Of a stretch of 7,333 nucleotides of DNA, positions 1-6,624 are shown piece by piece; position 1 is the stretch's first letter, and every line of letters starts with the position of its first letter. Under the pieces are notes generated by a model. It saw only the letters and a list, made by a program, of their open reading frames with translations. It was not told the DNA's origin and made no database searches. Source of the stretch: Zoogloeaceae bacterium (GTDB taxonomy: Bacteria > Pseudomonadota > Gammaproteobacteria > Burkholderiales > Rhodocyclaceae); the NCBI GenBank assembly GCA_015657735.1, contig SSSX01000620.1:1-7333 (forward strand), in the 5' to 3' direction. A program made the translations under genes and the position numbers.

Positions 1-248
1 ACCTCTACGAAGCCATCATGGAAGGCGCCGTCGAGCGGGTCAGGCCGAAGATGATGACCGTGGTGGCCATCATGGCCGGCCTGCTGCCCATCATGTGGGG
101 CACCGGGACGGGGTCCGAAGTCATGAGCCGGATTGCCGCGCCGATGGTCGGCGGGATGATTTCCTCGACGGTACTAACGCTGGCCGTCATCCCCGCCATC
201 TACGCGCTGGTAAAGCAATGGCGGCTTTCCAGAAACCTGGAATCTTGA
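1..248 (+). CDS. cusA: CusA-like heavy-metal RND efflux pump, C-terminal fragment
   Basis: This is the 3' end of a gene that starts before the window; the reading frame is entered at base 3 and the stop is TGA at 246-248, leaving 81 codons. The visible residues match the end of HME-family RND pumps such as CusA/SilA: an ERVRPKMMTVVAI stretch leading into a transmembrane helix, then GLLPIMWGTGTGSEVM, RIAAPMVGGMISS and a last helix ending in VIPAIYALVKQWR. In this family the inner-membrane trimer takes Cu(I)/Ag(I), mainly from the periplasm, and drives it out through a CusB-like adaptor and a CusC-like channel using protons. Only the last two membrane segments can be seen, so the substrate-binding methionines cannot be checked. 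The copper/silver call rests on family resemblance and on the copper genes that follow; Zn/Co/Cd (CzcA-type) is less likely but not excluded. The next gene starts 34 bases on, suggesting one operon. Confidence 0.88.
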   Translation, partial: LYEAIMEGAVERVRPKMMTVVAIMAGLLPIMWGTGTGSEVMSRIAAPMVGGMISSTVLTLAVIPAIYALVKQWRLSRNLES

Positions 249-270
249 AGTAGTGCACGCATCAACGTGA

Positions 271-276
271 AGGAGG
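271..276 (+). promoter_or_regulatory. Strong ribosome binding site AGGAGG deciding the ATPase start
   Basis: A perfect AGGAGG at 271-276 touches the first in-frame ATG (277), which leaves no spacer for initiation there. The second in-frame ATG at 283 is 6 bases away, a normal spacing; the third at 289 is 12 away. This favours 283 as the start. Confidence 0.7.
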
Positions 277-282
277 ATGACC

Positions 283-2562
283 ATGGTCATGTTCATTGAC
301 CCCGTATGCGGGATGGCGGTCAAGCCAGAATCCCCTCATGAAACCGTCCTGAATGGTGTCACCCATCGCTTTTGCAGTGCCAAGTGCAAGGCAAAATTTG
401 AGGCGGACCCGGCACTCTACGTGGAGCCCAAGCCGGAACCTCAACCAGTCTCCGATGAGGAGCAGCAGCGGGAATACACCTGCCCGATGCACCCGGAGGT
501 GCGCCAATTCGGGCCCGGCAGCTGCCCGAAGTGCGGCATGGCTCTGGAGCCGACTGTTCCTGACCTTGAGGTCAGCGAGGACAACTCGGAATATCTGGAC
601 TTCCGCCGCCGCTTCTGGGGAAGCTTGCCTTTAACTATGGTCGTGGTCGTGCTGGCGATGGCGGGTCACTACCTCGAAAGCCTCTCTGCAGCGAACCGGA
701 CATGGCTTGAGCTGGTATTAAGTGCGCCCGTCGTTCTCTGGGCGGGGGCCCCGTTCTTTGTCCGCGGCTGGCAGTCCCTCGTCAGCCGCAGTCCCAACAT
801 GTGGACGCTCATCAGCATCGGTACGGGCGCGGCGTTTCTCTACAGCCTGGTGGCGGCCGTGGCCCCGGGGCTATTTCCTGCATCCTTCGAGGCGCACGGG
901 CGTATCGGCGTCTATTTCGAGGCGGCAGCGGTCATCATTTCGTTGACCCTTCTGGGGCAGATGCTGGAGCTCCGGGCACGCTCGCAAACTTCGGCCGCCA
1001 TCAAGTCCTTGCTGGGCCTGGCCCCCAAGACAGCCCGGCGTATCAACGCCGACGGCGCCGAAGAGGATGTGCCGTTGAATCACGTCCATGTGGGCGACCT
1101 GCTGCGCGTGAGGCCGGGGGAAAAGGTTCCGGTCGATGGCGTGGTGGTCGAAGGGCAAAGCACGGTCGATGAATCGATGCTGACCGGTGAGCCCATACCG
1201 GTCGGCAAAAAAGCTCAGGCCAAGGTGATTGGCGCCACCCTGAATGGCTCAGGGAGCCTGGTAATTCGCTCCGAGAGCGTAGGTTCGCACACCGTGCTGG
1301 CCCAAATCGTCCAGATGGTGGCCCAGGCGCAGCGTTCGAAGGCGCCGATGCAGCGCCTGGCGGACGTCGTGGCCGGCTATTTCGTGGTTGCCGTGGTCGC
1401 CATCGCGCTCCTGAGCTTCTTCGGCTGGGGATTCTTCGGCGGCGAGCGTGGCTGGCTGTTCGGCCTCATCAGCGCCGTATCGGTCCTCATCATTGCCTGC
1501 CCGTGTGCGCTGGGTCTGGCAACGCCGATGGCCATCATGGTGGCCACCGGCAAGGCCGCGACCCAGGGGATTCTCTTTCGGGATGCCGCGGCCATTGAGC
1601 GCCTGCGGGAAATCGACACCCTCATCGTCGACAAGACCGGAACGCTGACCGAGGGCCACCCAGCATTCGAGCAGGTCATACCCATCAGCGGTGTCGCGCC
1701 AGATGAAGTCCTGCGCCTGGCGGCAAGCCTCGACCAAGGGAGCGAGCATCCATTGGCCGAGGCCATTGTGCGTGCCGCCAAGGCGAAAAACCTGCTGCTC
1801 GAGAAGGCAGAGAGCTTCGAATCCTCAAGCGGTATCGGGGTGCATGGGCAAGTTGGCGGCCGGCGCCTTGCCTTGGGAAACGCGACCCTTCTGGTTCAGG
1901 AGGGCATCGACCTGAGCCCTCTTGCCGGTCAGGCAGAGGAGCGCAAGCGGACAGGCGCCAGTGTGATGTATCTGGCTGCGGATGGATTGCTGATGGGCTT
2001 GTTGGCTGTATCGGACCCGATCAAGTCGAGCACCCCTGAAGCGCTCAAAACGCTCCGCGATGCAGACATTCGCGTAGTGATGGCGACGGGTGACGGAGAA
2101 CTGACCGCCAAGGCGGTCGGCCAGCGACTGGGCATCGACGAGGTCCATGGCGAAGTGAAGCCGGCTGATAAGTTGGCCCTTGTCGAACGGCTTCAGGCGG
2201 AAGGGCGGGTCGTCGCCATGGCCGGCGACGGTATCAACGATGCGCCAGCCTTGGCGCGTGCCGATGTCGGCGTCGCCATGGGAACCGGAACCGACGTCGC
2301 CATGAATAGCGCCCAGGTAACCCTGGTCAAAGGGGACTTGCGCGGCATCGCCCGAGCTCAAGCGCTATCCCGGGCCACGGTGCGCAACATGCGCCAAAAC
2401 CTTTGGTTTGCGTTCGCCTACAACGCGCTCGGCATTCCCATCGCGGCCGGCCTGCTGTATCCATTTTTCGGCCTGGTCCTGTCGCCGATGATTGCCGCGG
2501 CCGCAATGAGCCTGTCGTCGGTCAGCGTGGTCGGCAATTCATTAAGGTTGCGTAGTGCATGA
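283..2562 (+). CDS. P1B-1 type Cu(I)/Ag(I)-translocating ATPase with YHS and heavy-metal-binding N-terminal domains
   Basis: A 759-residue P-type ATPase that exports monovalent copper or silver across the inner membrane at the cost of ATP. From the start at 283, a YHS domain comes first (DPVCGM at 6-11, cysteines C31 and C35). A Cys-rich heavy-metal-binding domain follows at about 65-90 (CPMHPE, C67, H70, then CPKCGM with C81 and C84). There is no HMA domain. The core is complete: TGE at 301-303, the membrane CPC at 406-408, the phosphorylated aspartate D450 in DKTGT, H489-P490 of the SEHP motif, GDGIND at 648-653, Y713-N714 in TM7 and MxxSS (M742, S745, S746) in TM8. CPC with YN and MxxSS is the P1B-1 signature for Cu(I)/Ag(I). 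The usual TGDN is TGDG here. The domain order resembles SilP and related Cu/Ag ATPases, but I do not assign a symbol. It probably shares an operon with the upstream RND gene. ATGs at 277 and 289 are alternative starts. Confidence 0.93.
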   Translation: MVMFIDPVCGMAVKPESPHETVLNGVTHRFCSAKCKAKFEADPALYVEPKPEPQPVSDEEQQREYTCPMHPEVRQFGPGSCPKCGMALEPTVPDLEVSEDNSEYLDFRRRFWGSLPLTMVVVVLAMAGHYLESLSAANRTWLELVLSAPVVLWAGAPFFVRGWQSLVSRSPNMWTLISIGTGAAFLYSLVAAVAPGLFPASFEAHGRIGVYFEAAAVIISLTLLGQMLELRARSQTSAAIKSLLGLAPKTARRINADGAEEDVPLNHVHVGDLLRVRPGEKVPVDGVVVEGQSTVDESMLTGEPIPVGKKAQAKVIGATLNGSGSLVIRSESVGSHTVLAQIVQMVAQAQRSKAPMQRLADVVAGYFVVAVVAIALLSFFGWGFFGGERGWLFGLISAVSVLIIACPCALGLATPMAIMVATGKAATQGILFRDAAAIERLREIDTLIVDKTGTLTEGHPAFEQVIPISGVAPDEVLRLAASLDQGSEHPLAEAIVRAAKAKNLLLEKAESFESSSGIGVHGQVGGRRLALGNATLLVQEGIDLSPLAGQAEERKRTGASVMYLAADGLLMGLLAVSDPIKSSTPEALKTLRDADIRVVMATGDGELTAKAVGQRLGIDEVHGEVKPADKLALVERLQAEGRVVAMAGDGINDAPALARADVGVAMGTGTDVAMNSAQVTLVKGDLRGIARAQALSRATVRNMRQNLWFAFAYNALGIPIAAGLLYPFFGLVLSPMIAAAAMSLSSVSVVGNSLRLRSA

Positions 2563-2622
2563 GTTGTGTGGCCGCACTCCTTGAGGCGGAGCATATGGCG
2601 TTTTGTTGAGCATAACGAGCTC

Positions 2623-2647
2623 GGGAATCTGGCAAGCCAGCCGTCCC
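2623..2647 (+). other. Imperfect hairpin in the spacer after the first ATPase
   Basis: CTGGC (2629-2633) and GCCAG (2636-2640) are perfect complements, and GGGA (2623-2626) can extend the stem with TCCC (2644-2647) across a small internal loop. No T-run follows, so it is not a standard intrinsic terminator; it may be an mRNA-processing or attenuation element. The rest of the 2563-2699 spacer holds no promoter I can recognise. Confidence 0.3.
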
Positions 2648-2699
2648 CATGTTGCAGCAGGCCACCCTCTCATGTTCGGTAGATTCGGGAGCAGGCATC

Positions 2700-2933
2700 A
2701 TGAGCAATATCGAAAGTCGCAACGATGCGCCTGAGCATCATCACGCAAGGCGCTCAAACTGGGCGTGGAGGGTTTTCGCCGCCATTGCGCTCTTCTATCT
2801 CCTGACTGAGCACCGGGCTCATTTCCTCGGCGCGCTTCCATATCTACTCCTGCTGGCGTGCCCGTTGATGCACCTGTTCATGCACCACGGACATGGACAC
2901 CACCGCGAGCACGATGAGGGAGAAAGGAAATGA
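2700..2933 (+). CDS. DUF2933-type small His-rich membrane protein
   Basis: A 77-residue protein of unknown function. I chose ATG 2700 because GGGAG at 2687-2691 sits 8 bases upstream; a longer frame from 2649 has no such site. The N-terminus is hydrophilic with HHH at 13-15, residues about 22-35 form a first hydrophobic segment, TEHRAH lies at 36-41, and 42-61 form a second membrane segment containing CPLMHLFMHH. The tail (62-72) alternates His with Gly, Glu and Arg. A short hydrophobic body, a C-x-x-x-H-x-F-M element and a His-rich end match what I know of DUF2933 proteins, which are frequent near metal-resistance genes. C54, M57, H58, M61 and the His tail could bind metal, but that is inference. 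The gene overlaps the methyltransferase-like gene by four bases (ATGA), so the two are probably translated together. Confidence 0.78.
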   Translation: MSNIESRNDAPEHHHARRSNWAWRVFAAIALFYLLTEHRAHFLGALPYLLLLACPLMHLFMHHGHGHHREHDEGERK

Positions 2934-3580
2934 CAACCGAGGCAAGCGACTATGGCCTTTGGTCACTGGTCATCATCAATTCGCTATTCTTCATCCTCTT
3001 TGCTGCCAGTTTTTTCAAGCCGCAGTCCAGGCGGGACTGGCGAACGCTCGGGTTATTCTCAGCATTTGTCGTGGCCTTGTTCTCCGAGATGTATGGCTTT
3101 CCGCTAACCATTTATCTGTTGTCGGGCTGGCTGACCAAGAATTTTCCGGGCATCAACTGGTTGTCCCATGACGCAGGTCATCTGCCCGAGATGCTGCTTG
3201 GCTGGAAAGTCAATCCACATTTCGGACCGTTCCACATTCTTTCGAATGTATTGATTCTCGGTGGGTTCTGGCTGCTCTCGAAGGCATGGCCGGTGTTGTA
3301 TAACGCTCAACGCAAGGGAGAGCTTGCGTGCACGGGACCGTACGGCCGAATCAGGCATCCCCAATATGCAGCCTTTATCCTGGTCATGTTCGGGTTCCTG
3401 CTGCAATGGCCAACCATCATCACTGTCTTGATGTTTCCGATTCTTGTCGTGACCTATGTGCGCTTGGCCCGTCAAGAGGAACGGAGTGCTCTGGCAGAGT
3501 TTGGGGAGCGCTACAGGCAATATATGGAACATGTCCCGGCTTGGTGGCCGGGAGGGAAGGGGCAGCAGCGAAGCGACTAG
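2930..3580 (+). CDS. Isoprenylcysteine carboxyl methyltransferase-like integral membrane protein
   Basis: A 216-residue multi-pass membrane protein. Hydrophobic segments are seen at about 11-29, 38-66, 100-120 and 145-178. The C-terminal half carries the hallmark of the ICMT/PEMT-like methyltransferases: GPYGRIRHPQY at 136-146, then after a hydrophobic hairpin an ARQEER block (E183, E184) and FGERYRQYMEHVPAWWP at 191-207. In solved family members the RHPxY and EE elements help bind S-adenosylmethionine, so an SAM-dependent methyl transfer at the membrane is likely, but the substrate is unknown. Bacteria lack prenylated CaaX proteins, so a lipid or small molecule is more plausible. The start ATG 2930 overlaps the TGA of the DUF2933 gene (ATGA), with GGGAG just upstream. 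Base composition looks lower in GC than the ATPase genes (28/60 at 2941-3000 against 42/60 at 2221-2280), which may mean a separate origin. Confidence 0.82.
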   Translation: MTTEASDYGLWSLVIINSLFFILFAASFFKPQSRRDWRTLGLFSAFVVALFSEMYGFPLTIYLLSGWLTKNFPGINWLSHDAGHLPEMLLGWKVNPHFGPFHILSNVLILGGFWLLSKAWPVLYNAQRKGELACTGPYGRIRHPQYAAFILVMFGFLLQWPTIITVLMFPILVVTYVRLARQEERSALAEFGERYRQYMEHVPAWWPGGKGQQRSD

Positions 3581-3637
3581 CATCAGATGCTATGGCGTTC
3601 TAAGCGACATACCTCAAAAAAAGTTGCTCGGCGGTCC

Positions 3638-3668
3638 TTGACCTTCCCACTGTTGGAAGCTCCATGAT
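3638..3668 (+). promoter_or_regulatory. CueR/MerR-type promoter of copA-cueR (19-base spacer)
   Basis: The -35 element TTGACC (3638-3643) and the -10 element CATGAT (3663-3668, four of six consensus bases) are separated by 19 bases, the over-long spacing typical of MerR-family-activated promoters. Transcription would start near 3675. The -10 contains the first two in-frame ATGs (3664, 3667) of the copA reading frame, so those cannot be used on this transcript. Confidence 0.85.
3641..3661 (+). promoter_or_regulatory. CueR operator dyad, 7-7-7
   Basis: ACCTTCC (3641-3647), a 7-base centre CACTGTT and GGAAGCT (3655-3661) form an inverted repeat with one mismatch out of seven. This is nearly the known CueR box ACCTTCC-N7-GGAAGGT, lies between the -35 and -10, and has a matching regulator (cueR) in the same cluster. 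Confidence 0.85.
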
Positions 3669-3688
3669 GGGTTCAATGGCAAACCCAC

Positions 3689-3693
3689 AGGAG
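3689..3693 (+). promoter_or_regulatory. Ribosome binding site AGGAG of copA
   Basis: AGGAG at 3689-3693 is followed by a 6-base spacer and ATG at 3700. It lies inside the longer frame that begins at 3664, and together with the predicted transcription start near 3675 it fixes 3700 as the best start. Confidence 0.75.
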
Positions 3694-3699
3694 ATTCAA

Positions 3700-6108
3700 A
3701 TGGCCCCCTTGTCTGTTTCTGGTTCTGCGCTTGAGTTCAAACTTGGTATCGCTGGGATGAGTTGTGCATCCTGTGTTTCCCGTGTTGAAAAGGCGCTCAG
3801 GCGACTCACCGGTGTGACTGAGGTCAGCGTCAATCTGGCGATGGAGGAGGCATCCTTGAAAGCGATGCCAGAAATCGACGCTGGTGAGCTGGCCGAAGCC
3901 GTTCGCAAGGCTGGATACGAAGTGAGGACTCAATCCGTCGAGCTGCAGATTGACGGGATGAGTTGCGCCTCATGTGTCGGGCGGGTCGAAAAAGCCTTGC
4001 TCAAGGTGCCAGGGGTACTGAATGCCTCGGTGAATCTGGCAACGGAAAAGGCAACGGTCGAGGTGCTGTCCAGCGTTACGTTTGCCACGTTGGCGACGGC
4101 CATCGGAAAAGCGGGTTACACCGCGAAGCCGCTGGCCGCGCTACAACCGGAAACGGCCCCGCGATTTATCCCCGAGTGGTGGCCCGTCGCCGTCAGCGCA
4201 TTACTGACGCTCCCTTTGGTAGCTCCGATGCTGCTCCAACTCGTCGGCGTCGATTGGATGCTCGACGGCTGGGTGCAATTGGCATTGGCGACACCGGTTC
4301 AATTCTGGCTGGGCTGGCGCTTCTATCGGGCCGGGTGGAAGGCGGTCAAGGCACGCGCTGGCAATATGGATTTGCTGGTTTCCCTCGGTACCAGCGCCGC
4401 ATACGGTCTATCGGTTTATCAGCTCACGCGGAGCGCAGGCGGGCATCCTCATCATCTCTACTTTGAAGCCTCGGCGGCCGTTATCACACTGGTTCTGCTG
4501 GGCAAGTGGCTGGAGGCTAGAGCAAAACGACAGACCGCCGATGCCATCCGGGCCCTGAACGCCCTCCGCCCGACCATCGCGCGTGTCCTGGTTGACGGCC
4601 ATGAAGTTTCAATCCCGGTTGAGCAGATTGCGATTGGCGATCTCGTTGTGGTCCGTCCCGGCGAACGCATCTCGGTGGATGGCGAAGTCGTCAGTGGGCA
4701 AAGCCATGCCGATGAAGCGCTTATCACCGGCGAGAGCCTGCCTGTGGCGAAGAACGTCGGCGACAAGGTCACGGGTGGGGCGGTCAACGGTGAAGGCCTG
4801 TTGCATATCCGGACTGGTGCGGTCGGTGCAGAGACAACGCTCGCCCGCATCATTCGTATGGTCGAATCCGCCCAGGCCGCCAAGGCACCTGTCCAGCGCA
4901 TTGTGGATCAGGTCAGTGCTGTATTCGTCCCCGCGGTATTGGTTGTTGCACTGCTCACTTTTGCTGGCTGGATGGCGTACGTCGGGAATTGGGAAGAGGC
5001 ATTAATCAACGCGGTCGCGGTCCTCGTCATCGCCTGCCCATGCGCCTTGGGCTTGGCCACACCAACGGCCATCATGGCCGGTACCGGGGTTGCCGCTCGC
5101 CACGGCATTCTCATCAAGGATGCCGAAGCCCTTGAAATCGCGCACTCGGTAACCGCCGTTGCCTTCGACAAAACCGGCACCCTCACCGAAGGGAAGCCCT
5201 CGCTGGTCAGCATTGAGCCCACGCCGGGCGTCTCGACCGACGAGGTGCTGCGGATTGCCGGCGCGCTTCAGAAAACCAGCGAGCATCCATTGGCCCACGC
5301 CGTTCTGGAAAAGGTCCGGGAACTCGAAATTGCCGTATCGGCGGTCAGTGAAGCCAAAGCCTTGCCCGGGCGAGGCATCCAGGCTCGGGTGAATGGGCAA
5401 TGGGTGCTCTTGGGGAGCACCCGGCTGATGCAGGAGCACCATGTCGATCCGGGACAGCTGGGCGTCCGTGCCGCCGCGCTTGAAAGCGAGGGGAAGACCA
5501 TATCGTGGCTGCTACGCCAGCGCGATTCCTCATCTGAATTAATTGGGCTTCTTGCCTTCGGCGACACCATCAAACCGTCCTCTTATCGGGCTGTCAGCCG
5601 ACTGCGCGAATTGGGCATCAAGACCGTCATGCTGACCGGCGACAACCAGGGAAGTGCCGATGTCGTGGCAAAGGAACTGGGCATAGACGAGGTGCGCGCC
5701 GAATTGCTGCCGGGTGACAAGGCAAATATCGTCGACGAGCTTCGCAGCCAGGGGCATAGGGTTGCCATGGTAGGCGATGGGCTGAATGATGCCCCGGGCT
5801 TGGTGGCTGCCGATGTCGGGCTGAGCATGTCGACGGGTACCGACGTGGCCATGGAGGCAGCGGGCATCACGCTGATGCGGGGCGACCCACGCTTGGTTGC
5901 CGACGCCTTTGACGTTTCGCGTCGGACTTACCGCAAAATCAAGCAGGGTCTATTCTGGGCTTTTGCCTACAACGTGCTGGGCATTCCTCTTGCAGCGCTG
6001 GGTATGTTGAATCCGGTCGTCGCTGGTGCCGCGATGGCCTTCAGCAGTGTTAGTGTGGTCACCAACGCATTACTGCTGCGCCGGTGGCGCGGGGCGGCGA
6101 CCGAATGA
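3700..6108 (+). CDS. copA: CopA-type Cu(I) P1B-1 ATPase with two HMA domains
   Basis: An 802-residue copper-exporting ATPase, close to the usual size of two-HMA CopA proteins. HMA domain 1 spans about 14-75 with M20-S-C22-A-S-C25; HMA domain 2 spans about 81-145 with the same GMSCASC motif (C89, C92). Both would accept Cu(I) from the cytoplasm. The core shows TGE 343-345, membrane CPC 446-448, phosphorylated D490 in DKTGT, H529-P530 of SEHP, TGDN, GDGLND 692-697, Y757-N758 in TM7 and M779xxS782S783 in TM8, the full P1B-1 Cu(I)/Ag(I) signature. It moves Cu(I) from cytoplasm to periplasm for detoxification. The start at 3700 is chosen because the CueR promoter -10 overlaps the earlier ATGs at 3664 and 3667 and an AGGAG precedes 3700; a start at 3664 would add 12 residues. 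It is directly activated by CueR, whose gene follows 19 bases after the stop. Confidence 0.96.
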   Translation: MAPLSVSGSALEFKLGIAGMSCASCVSRVEKALRRLTGVTEVSVNLAMEEASLKAMPEIDAGELAEAVRKAGYEVRTQSVELQIDGMSCASCVGRVEKALLKVPGVLNASVNLATEKATVEVLSSVTFATLATAIGKAGYTAKPLAALQPETAPRFIPEWWPVAVSALLTLPLVAPMLLQLVGVDWMLDGWVQLALATPVQFWLGWRFYRAGWKAVKARAGNMDLLVSLGTSAAYGLSVYQLTRSAGGHPHHLYFEASAAVITLVLLGKWLEARAKRQTADAIRALNALRPTIARVLVDGHEVSIPVEQIAIGDLVVVRPGERISVDGEVVSGQSHADEALITGESLPVAKNVGDKVTGGAVNGEGLLHIRTGAVGAETTLARIIRMVESAQAAKAPVQRIVDQVSAVFVPAVLVVALLTFAGWMAYVGNWEEALINAVAVLVIACPCALGLATPTAIMAGTGVAARHGILIKDAEALEIAHSVTAVAFDKTGTLTEGKPSLVSIEPTPGVSTDEVLRIAGALQKTSEHPLAHAVLEKVRELEIAVSAVSEAKALPGRGIQARVNGQWVLLGSTRLMQEHHVDPGQLGVRAAALESEGKTISWLLRQRDSSSELIGLLAFGDTIKPSSYRAVSRLRELGIKTVMLTGDNQGSADVVAKELGIDEVRAELLPGDKANIVDELRSQGHRVAMVGDGLNDAPGLVAADVGLSMSTGTDVAMEAAGITLMRGDPRLVADAFDVSRRTYRKIKQGLFWAFAYNVLGIPLAALGMLNPVVAGAAMAFSSVSVVTNALLLRRWRGAATE

Positions 6109-6127
6109 GCATCGAGAGGAGCGCGAT

Positions 6128-6523
6128 ATGAATATCGGGCAAGCCGCCAAGGCGTCAGGTGTGTCGGCCAAGATGATCCGGCATTACGAGAGTGTTGGGT
6201 TGTTGCCTCCGGCAAGCCGAAGCGATGCCGGCTATCGTCAGTATGGCGACAAGGATGTGCGAACCTTGCAGTTCATCCGGCGTTCGCGCGACCTGGGGTT
6301 TTCGATTGAGGAAATTCGTGGCCTGGTTGGCCTTTGGCAAGACCGGACACGTCCAAGTCGCGAGGTCAAGGCGTTAGCCAGGCAGCACCTGGATTTCCTG
6401 GACAGAAAGCTGGCGGAACTGCAGTCGATGAAATACGCCCTGGCCCACCTCGTCAGTTGCTGTCATGGCGACGAGCGGCCGGATTGCCCTATCCTGGAAA
6501 ATCTTGCAGGAGAGCGGACCTGA
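6128..6523 (+). CDS. cueR: CueR-type Cu(I)/Ag(I)-responsive MerR-family regulator
   Basis: A 131-residue MerR-family activator. The N-terminal winged helix-turn-helix (about 1-70) has the family pattern MNIGQAAKASGVSAKMIRHYE followed by GLLPPASRSDAGYRQY. A dimerisation helix covers about 78-108. The metal loop has C112 and C120 in CCHGDERPDCPI, the same numbering and spacing as the Cu(I)-binding cysteines of E. coli CueR, and Ser at 77, which marks monovalent-metal sensors. An extra cysteine (C111) sits next to C112, and the C-terminal CCHH motif of E. coli CueR is absent because the protein ends at ENLAGERT. The start at 6128 has GAGGAG (6116-6121) 6 bases upstream. It lies 19 bases behind copA and has no clear promoter of its own, so it is probably made from the promoter it activates. 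Confidence 0.95.
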   Translation: MNIGQAAKASGVSAKMIRHYESVGLLPPASRSDAGYRQYGDKDVRTLQFIRRSRDLGFSIEEIRGLVGLWQDRTRPSREVKALARQHLDFLDRKLAELQSMKYALAHLVSCCHGDERPDCPILENLAGERT

Positions 6524-6550
6524 CAAAAAGGTAATCTAGTCGTCACCAGC

Positions 6551-6579
6551 CTGACGGTTTCAAAGGCGTAGACTGGAAT
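6551..6579 (+). promoter_or_regulatory. Possible sigma70 promoter of the small secreted protein gene
   Basis: CTGACG (6551-6556) and TGGAAT (6574-6579) are separated by 17 bases, each with about four to five consensus matches. An imperfect inverted repeat, GACGGTTTC (6553-6561) and GGAATCGTC (6575-6583), seven of nine paired, straddles it. A second perfect repeat, CGTCA (6541-6545) and TGACG (6552-6556), lies just upstream and could be an RNA hairpin. The spacing does not match the CueR box. This is a prediction from pattern only. Confidence 0.4.
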
Positions 6580-6611
6580 CGTCTGAACACGACGACCCTG
6601 TTGCAACCTTT

Positions 6612-6617
6612 GAGGAG
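6612..6617 (+). promoter_or_regulatory. Ribosome binding site GAGGAG deciding the small-protein start
   Basis: GAGGAG at 6612-6617 is 7 bases from ATG 6625 but only 1 base from ATG 6619, so 6625 is preferred. It also gives a clean signal peptide start, MKLQVLF. Confidence 0.7.
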
Positions 6618-6624
6618 TATGGCC

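Noticed and set aside
1249..1749. 166-codon open frame on the minus strand inside the first ATPase
   Set aside because: It is antisense to the conserved CPC-DKTGT core, its translation has no recognisable domain, and long antisense frames are expected in GC-rich coding DNA.
1825..2361. 178-codon open frame on the minus strand
   Set aside because: It is antisense to the conserved P-domain of the first ATPase, with no ribosome binding site or family resemblance seen.
2559..2609. A 16-codon frame starting at an ATGA overlap with the first ATPase stop
   Set aside because: Overlapping ATGA is suggestive, but the ribosome binding site is poor, the peptide is tiny and has no recognisable feature, and chance occurrence is likely.
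2649..2699. Upstream extension of the DUF2933 gene from ATG 2649
   Set aside because: There is no clear ribosome binding site before it, while GGGAG is well placed for ATG 2700; the extra 17 residues do not look like family sequence.
3664..3699. Upstream ATGs 3664, 3667 and 3676 as copA starts
   Set aside because: The first two lie inside the predicted -10 of the CueR promoter and the third would be at the very 5' end of the transcript; AGGAG supports 3700.
6601..6624. TTG 6601 or ATG 6619 as starts of the small secreted protein
   Set aside because: GAGGAG lies downstream of 6601 and only one base from 6619; ATG 6625 has correct spacing and gives a standard signal peptide.
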